Source of the DNA: Sphingobacterium endophyticum
GTDB lineage: Bacteria > Bacteroidota > Bacteroidia > Sphingobacteriales > Sphingobacteriaceae
Assembly: GCF_009733535.1 (NCBI RefSeq)
Contig: NZ_ML771899.1
Span: 569,834 to 633,833, forward strand
Length of the DNA: 64,000 nt
Direction: 5' to 3'
Shown one piece after another: positions 59,562 to 64,000 of this stretch. The first letter of the stretch is position 1, and each line of letters opens with the position of its first letter. Below the pieces are notes generated by a model. It was not told where the DNA came from, made no database searches, and saw only the letters and a list, made by a program, of their open reading frames with translations. Position numbers and translations under genes: made by a program.

Positions 59562-61355
59562 ATGAGCGAAGAAGTAAAAAATAAGGCAATTAAAGGTGGG
59601 GAGTTTGTCATTCGTGAAACCCCATATACAGATATTTTTATTCCTGAGGAATTCGATGAAGAGGCGAAAATGATTCGCCAAACCTGTATTGATTTCCTAG
59701 ATACTGAAGTTCTAAATAAACTTGATCGTATCGATGCCCAGGAAGAAGGTCTGATGCAAAGTTTAATGGATAAATCTGGCGAATTGGGCATGTTGGGAGT
59801 CTCAATTCCTGAAGAATATGGTGGATTTGGAAAGAATTTTAACACCTCTATGCTTGTTGCTGACGCGGTAGGTGGAGGATTCTCCTTTGCCGTAGCGCTT
59901 TCTGCCCATACCGGTATTGGAACTTTACCGATCCTTTACTATGGAAACGAGGAACAAAAAGCAAAATATGTCCCAAAGCTTGGTACTGGCGAGTGGAAAG
60001 CAGCTTATTGTTTAACTGAGCCAAATTCAGGGTCTGACGCAAATTCAGGTAGAACTTCTGCAAAGTTAAATGCCGAAGGAACACACTACCTTATCAATGG
60101 TCAGAAAATGTGGATTACAAACGGCGGATTTGCTGATGTATTTATTGTATTTGCAAAAATCGATGACGATAAAAATCTTACAGCATTTATCGTTGAAAAA
60201 GATTTCGGTGGTATTACCATGAACCCTGAAGAGCATAAATTAGGAATTAAGGGCTCATCTACCCGTCAAATATTCTTCAATGACTGTCCTGTTCCTGTAG
60301 AGAACATGCTCTCTGAAAGAGAAAATGGATTTAAAATTGCAGTAAATATCTTAAATATTGGCCGAATTAAATTAGGGGCGGCAACCATTGGTTCTGCTCG
60401 GTCTGTCATTAATACAGCTATAAAATACGCCAATGAACGCGTTCAATTTAATTTGCCGATCTCTAAATTCGGTGCAATTCGTTATAAACTTGCTGAAATG
60501 GCAACCCGTTTATTTGCTAACGAATCTGCAGCATACCGTGCCGGTCAAAATATCGATGACGCATATGAAGCGCTAATTGCTGCTGGAATGGATCAAGCAA
60601 AAGCAAAATTGAAATCAGTTGAACAATTTGCTATCGAGTGTGCTATTATCAAAGTGTGGTGCTCGGAAATGCTAGATTATGTGGTAGATGAAGGTGTTCA
60701 GATCTATGGTGGAATGGGTTATTCTGCCGAAGCTCCAATGGAAAGAGCATATCGCGATGCTCGTATTAATAGAATCTTTGAAGGTACGAATGAAGTTAAC
60801 CGCTTACTGGTTGTTGACATGTTACTGAAAAGGGCGATGAAAGGTGAAATTGATTTAATGGGGCCAGCACAAGCTGTAGCCAGCGAATTAATGTCAATTC
60901 CAGATTTCGGAACTGAGGACGATACGCCTTTTGCTGCTGAAAAGAAAATTGTTGCAAATTTGAAGAAAGCTGGTTTAATGATCGCAGGAAGTGCTGTGCA
61001 GAAACTAATGATGTCCTTGTCAAAAGAACAAGAAATCTTGATGAATATCGCGGATATTATTGGTTATGTATATGTTGCTGAATCTGTACTGTTAAGAGCA
61101 GAAAAATTGCAGGTCACACAGCCAGGGGAACAAGCTGATTATGCAGCCGATATGGCTAAAATATACCTTTACACTGCCGTGGATAAAGTAAATGCAGCAG
61201 GTAAAGAAGCATTAAATTCTTTCGCTGAAGGTGATGAGTTCAATATGATGATGGTCGGTCTACGTCGCTTTACAAAAGCCCAACCTTTCAATGTCAAAGA
61301 AGCTCGTCAAAGAATCGCGAAGAAATTGATCGAAGAAAATAAATACTGTTTCTAA
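59562..61355 (+). CDS. Acyl-CoA dehydrogenase (long form)
   Basis: A 597-residue flavoenzyme that oxidises acyl-CoA to trans-2-enoyl-CoA. The ATG at 59562 is preferred; an in-frame extension to 59526 has no support. The ACAD core is at residues 30-430 (FGGFGKNFNTS-like entry, YCLTEPNSGSDANSGRTSAK, MWITNGGFADVF, GVQIYGGMGYSAEAPMERAY, RDARINRIFEGTNEV). A helical C-terminal extension of about 150 residues makes it resemble VLCAD/ACAD9-type enzymes. It ends the operon; a strong terminator follows. Confidence 0.94.
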   Translation: MSEEVKNKAIKGGEFVIRETPYTDIFIPEEFDEEAKMIRQTCIDFLDTEVLNKLDRIDAQEEGLMQSLMDKSGELGMLGVSIPEEYGGFGKNFNTSMLVADAVGGGFSFAVALSAHTGIGTLPILYYGNEEQKAKYVPKLGTGEWKAAYCLTEPNSGSDANSGRTSAKLNAEGTHYLINGQKMWITNGGFADVFIVFAKIDDDKNLTAFIVEKDFGGITMNPEEHKLGIKGSSTRQIFFNDCPVPVENMLSERENGFKIAVNILNIGRIKLGAATIGSARSVINTAIKYANERVQFNLPISKFGAIRYKLAEMATRLFANESAAYRAGQNIDDAYEALIAAGMDQAKAKLKSVEQFAIECAIIKVWCSEMLDYVVDEGVQIYGGMGYSAEAPMERAYRDARINRIFEGTNEVNRLLVVDMLLKRAMKGEIDLMGPAQAVASELMSIPDFGTEDDTPFAAEKKIVANLKKAGLMIAGSAVQKLMMSLSKEQEILMNIADIIGYVYVAESVLLRAEKLQVTQPGEQADYAADMAKIYLYTAVDKVNAAGKEALNSFAEGDEFNMMMVGLRRFTKAQPFNVKEARQRIAKKLIEENKYCF

Positions 61356-61377
61356 GTATTAAGGTTGATTATGAAAG

Positions 61378-61404
61378 AAAGCCCCGTTTACGGGGCTTTT
61401 TAAT
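61378..61404. terminator. Terminator after acyl-CoA dehydrogenase gene
   Basis: AAAGCCCCG (61378-61386) pairs with CGGGGCTTT (61391-61399) over a 4-nt loop, with a T run. The A-run on the other side allows use by the convergent gene too. Confidence 0.9.
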
Positions 61405-61406
61405 TT

Positions 61407-62573
61407 TCACTCCCTCGTATCTAGATCAAAACTGATAATAAAGGAATTATTAATATTATTTACTTCATTTTCAGCGTGCTTTCCAGGCTTACCAATCGTG
61501 GCAGCTGAAACTAATGAAATAGGATTGCCAGAAGTATCAAAAACAATAAATGGTCTCTCAAGATGTTCAAGCATTATTTTTTCTTTTCCTTTCAATCGAA
61601 TTTCCCGTAATGAAATTAATGGTTGTTCAGCAGGTTCCCAATGCATTGCATCCTTAGATTTTATCAATGCCAAGGCCCCAAATTGTGGAACCAAAACCTT
61701 GCTATGGGAAAAGTACTTGACTGCAGCATAAAATGTAGCTCTTGATGAATCATACCATAGGAATGGATCCTCACAGGCAAGATCAGCCTCTGTGAATACA
61801 TCGCTGATGATTTGAAAACCTTTATCAGGATGGTCGCTTTTTGCTAACCACATCGTCATATTGCCAACATTTGGTTTCCGTGATTTAAAAATCATATAAT
61901 ATTTTTTATCCGGACCCTGCGTTACCGATGGATTATTGGCAACCTCATATGTTAGTTTATTATCTGGTTGCATCAATGGCTCTGTGGGCTCAAAATTTCC
62001 CTGGATTAGTTCTGAAAGGCTTTTCGCTTTGAGAACACCAATTTTCTGAGTACAATTGTATTTTAACCATTCCCCCCAATCATTGCTGATTTCCTGGTCT
62101 ATCTTGAAATTAGGATCATAGGAATTGCTGATGTAGTACAGATAGTAATATTCCCCAAACTTTTTAATCTGTGGATTATGCATCGTGAACTGATCCCATC
62201 TTTTCTCATCCCCGTCTCCTTTAATAACTGTACTAACATATTTATAGGGACCGTTTAAATGATCTGAAACTGCATAGGCTATTTCAGAATATTTTAACCA
62301 ACCCTGAAAACCATCAAAAATATGCTCCATACTGTCTATCGAAACATTCCTTTTTCCATGTTTCCATCTTGAATAGAACATATGATATTTCCCATCTTCT
62401 CCTTGGATAACTGATGGACACCAATTATAATAGTGCTCATCCATAAAAATATTTTCAGGATCAACTTCAGCAGGCATGATTTCAGAAATATTAAGGTCGG
62501 TTCCTTCTTGGCTATAACCCACATGAAAGCAAAACAATTGGAGGAATAGGATAATCTTTGATATTTTATTCAT
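61407..62573 (-). CDS. Exported glycoside-hydrolase-like five-bladed propeller protein
   Basis: A 388-residue protein with a signal peptide (IILFLQLFCFHVGYS/Q). The repeats of short aromatic strands with acidic residues (NWCPSVIQGEDGKYHMFYSR, TMHNPQIKKFGEYYYLYYIS, ANNPSVTQGPDKKYYMIFKS, CEDPFLWYDSSRATFYAAVK) fit a five-bladed beta-propeller of the GH43/GH32-like clans, often annotated as sucrase or glycosidase. The Asp/Glu in these blades could be catalytic. The substrate is unknown. There is no susC/susD pair nearby in this window side. Confidence 0.75.
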   Translation of the reverse strand: MNKISKIILFLQLFCFHVGYSQEGTDLNISEIMPAEVDPENIFMDEHYYNWCPSVIQGEDGKYHMFYSRWKHGKRNVSIDSMEHIFDGFQGWLKYSEIAYAVSDHLNGPYKYVSTVIKGDGDEKRWDQFTMHNPQIKKFGEYYYLYYISNSYDPNFKIDQEISNDWGEWLKYNCTQKIGVLKAKSLSELIQGNFEPTEPLMQPDNKLTYEVANNPSVTQGPDKKYYMIFKSRKPNVGNMTMWLAKSDHPDKGFQIISDVFTEADLACEDPFLWYDSSRATFYAAVKYFSHSKVLVPQFGALALIKSKDAMHWEPAEQPLISLREIRLKGKEKIMLEHLERPFIVFDTSGNPISLVSAATIGKPGKHAENEVNNINNSFIISFDLDTRE

Positions 62574-62744
62574 TCTCAGTGGATATAATTTTAATTACTA
62601 ATACTAATAAACAATTATTTTTCAATGTTTGTCAAGCTTAGATTGATGAATTATAAGTGGATATTGATGTATATTAGGCTAATATTACTTTGAATTTCAC
62701 ATTTAATGTCTCTTTATCTTAACTTTAAGTTTCTTAATTAAGAT

Positions 62745-64000
62745 TTGAAAAAATACGATGCCATTATTATCGGTTCAGGTCCAAATGGACTAGCTGCTGC
62801 AATCACAATTCAAAGGCAGGGGCTCAGCACTTTATTGATCGAAGGAGCTGATACAATTGGTGGAGGAATGCGAACAAAAGAATTGACTCTGCCAGGCTTT
62901 AAACATGATGTTTGCTCAGCTATCCATCCTATGGCGTTAGGCTCTCCGTTTATGAGAAAACTGCCTCTCTCTGATTTTGGTCTTTCTTTCAAATCTGCAG
63001 AATACCAAGTATCACAGCCTCTTGATTCCGGAAATTCAGTCTTACTACATCAGGATCTTAATCAAATGAAATCCGAGCTAGGGATAGATTATCAAACCTA
63101 TATCACTCTTTTAGAACCCCTCATAAAGAATTGGGAGGCGCTCTCAAATGACCTTTTAAGCCCTCTAAAAGTCCCTCAAAATCCCATTTTAATGGCCAAA
63201 TTTGGACTCAATGGATTAAGAAGTGCTCATCATATTGCCAGTAGATTTAAAACCCAAGAAGCTAAAGCTTTATGGGCAGGGCTTGTTGCCCACGGCATTT
63301 TGCCTTTCTCTAAATTAACTACTGCTGCAATTGGAATGATTTTATCCGCTCTTGGACACAAAGTCGGATGGAAAATCCCTGTTGGTGGATCCCAATCTAT
63401 TGCAAATGCTATGTTACTTTACTATAAGTCGTTGGGAGGGGAGCACCAACTGAATTTTTGGCTAGAAAATGTAGAGGATCTTCCAGAACACAAAACCTTA
63501 TTGCTCGATCTTACACCATTGCAAATATTAAAATTGAATGGCTTGAACATCAATGATAGCTATAAAAAACAATTGGAAAATTTTAGGTATGGGCTTGGAG
63601 TGTTTAAAATAGACTGGGCATTATCTGATCCTACACCATTCAAAGATGGAAAAAGTCAGTTCGCATCAACGGTTCACTTAGGTAATACTTACGAGGAAAT
63701 AGCGAGAAGTGAACTGGAAACCTATAATGGAAAACTTGTTGAAAAACCATTTGTTCTTTTTGCACAACAAAGTATTGTTGACCCAAGCCGAGCTCCGAAG
63801 GGAAACCATACTGGTTGGGCATATTGTCATGTTCCACATGGATCTTCAATGGATAGGACCGAAGCTATTGAAAACCAAATTGAAAGATTTGCACCTGGTT
63901 TCAAGGATACAATTCTTGCTAAATCCACGATGAACACAATGCAACTTCAAAATTATAATCCTAATTATGTTGGTGGAGACATTAATGGTGGGCAAATGGA
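62745..64000 (+). CDS. FAD-dependent oxidoreductase, phytoene desaturase/PYROXD2-like (cut by window edge)
   Basis: The frame is open from TTG at 62745 to the window end, showing 418 residues of a longer protein. The FAD-binding start is YDAIIIGSGPNGLAAAITIQ (GxGxxG), followed by LIEGADTIGGGMRTKE and the His-containing HDVCSAIHPMA, then GWKIPVGGSQSIANAM, as in NAD(P)/FAD amine-oxidase-like and carotenoid desaturase-like proteins. No in-frame ATG lies upstream of the conserved strand, so TTG is the likely start. Without carotenoid genes in view, PYROXD2-like is the safer label. Confidence 0.85.
   Translation, partial: MKKYDAIIIGSGPNGLAAAITIQRQGLSTLLIEGADTIGGGMRTKELTLPGFKHDVCSAIHPMALGSPFMRKLPLSDFGLSFKSAEYQVSQPLDSGNSVLLHQDLNQMKSELGIDYQTYITLLEPLIKNWEALSNDLLSPLKVPQNPILMAKFGLNGLRSAHHIASRFKTQEAKALWAGLVAHGILPFSKLTTAAIGMILSALGHKVGWKIPVGGSQSIANAMLLYYKSLGGEHQLNFWLENVEDLPEHKTLLLDLTPLQILKLNGLNINDSYKKQLENFRYGLGVFKIDWALSDPTPFKDGKSQFASTVHLGNTYEEIARSELETYNGKLVEKPFVLFAQQSIVDPSRAPKGNHTGWAYCHVPHGSSMDRTEAIENQIERFAPGFKDTILAKSTMNTMQLQNYNPNYVGGDINGGQM

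Overview
The window looks like a chromosomal segment from a low-GC member of the Bacteroidota, most likely Sphingobacteriaceae (Sphingobacterium-like). The evidence is the SusC/SusD outer-membrane pair, the DUF4271-hemD pair, DUF2723, DUF4271 and TIGR02117 proteins, few recognisable Shine-Dalgarno sites, and repeated matches to the Bacteroidota -7 promoter element TAnnTTTG. No rRNA, tRNA, CRISPR array, transposase or phage gene was recognised. Both ends cut genes: an amidohydrolase on the left and a phytoene-desaturase-like FAD oxidoreductase on the right.

Layout: 1-2283 amidohydrolase end, acylphosphatase, flippase. 2294-7100 (minus) dusB, the partial trp operon trpE-trpG-trpC preceded by a leader-peptide attenuator, and trmD. 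7101-13797 a long AT-rich regulatory stretch, an intact susC/susD pair, then the decayed remains of a second susC/susD pair. 13798-21067 mrp, an AsmA-like/GT51 fusion, hpt, tag, DUF4271, hemD and a JmjC-like oxygenase. 21138-24570 (minus) a sulfur-type cassette: LysR regulator, TsdA-like dihaem cytochrome, exported DsrE protein and a substrate-binding protein. 24599-30882 an AddB/AddA-like recombination nuclease pair. 31107-36635 rpsP, rimM, a SAM-I riboswitch with metF, and a DUF2723 glycosyltransferase. 36676-48027 glnS, a degenerate FAD-oxidoreductase-like secreted protein, carbonic anhydrase with a SulP transporter, a HerA-like ATPase, a nucleotidyltransferase, a TIGR02117 protein and dnaK. 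48222-53459 a thioredoxin-like protein, a YjbR protein, a LytS/LytTR two-component system with a coupled small ORF, and a divergent PCMD lipoprotein/outer-membrane protein operon. 53661-61355 a 2OG oxygenase, then marR and a beta-oxidation set (fused hydroxyacyl-CoA dehydrogenase/hydratase, thiolase, acyl-CoA dehydrogenase) interrupted by a four-helix-bundle gene that lies among inverted heptad repeats. 61407-64000 a glycoside-hydrolase-like propeller protein and the partial oxidoreductase.

The most notable points are: a tryptophan leader peptide (MTTVTQYTNRWWLLTK) with a complete attenuator fold ahead of trpE; several -7 elements 3-7 nt before start codons, suggesting leaderless mRNAs; a three-half-site LysR-type operator between the regulator and the TsdA-like gene; an alternative helix downstream of the SAM riboswitch that would break its P1; degenerate 7-bp repeats in two intergenic places, one set around the four-helix-bundle gene; and the susC/susD pseudogene pair. 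All identifications were made by reading the sequence; no database search was run.
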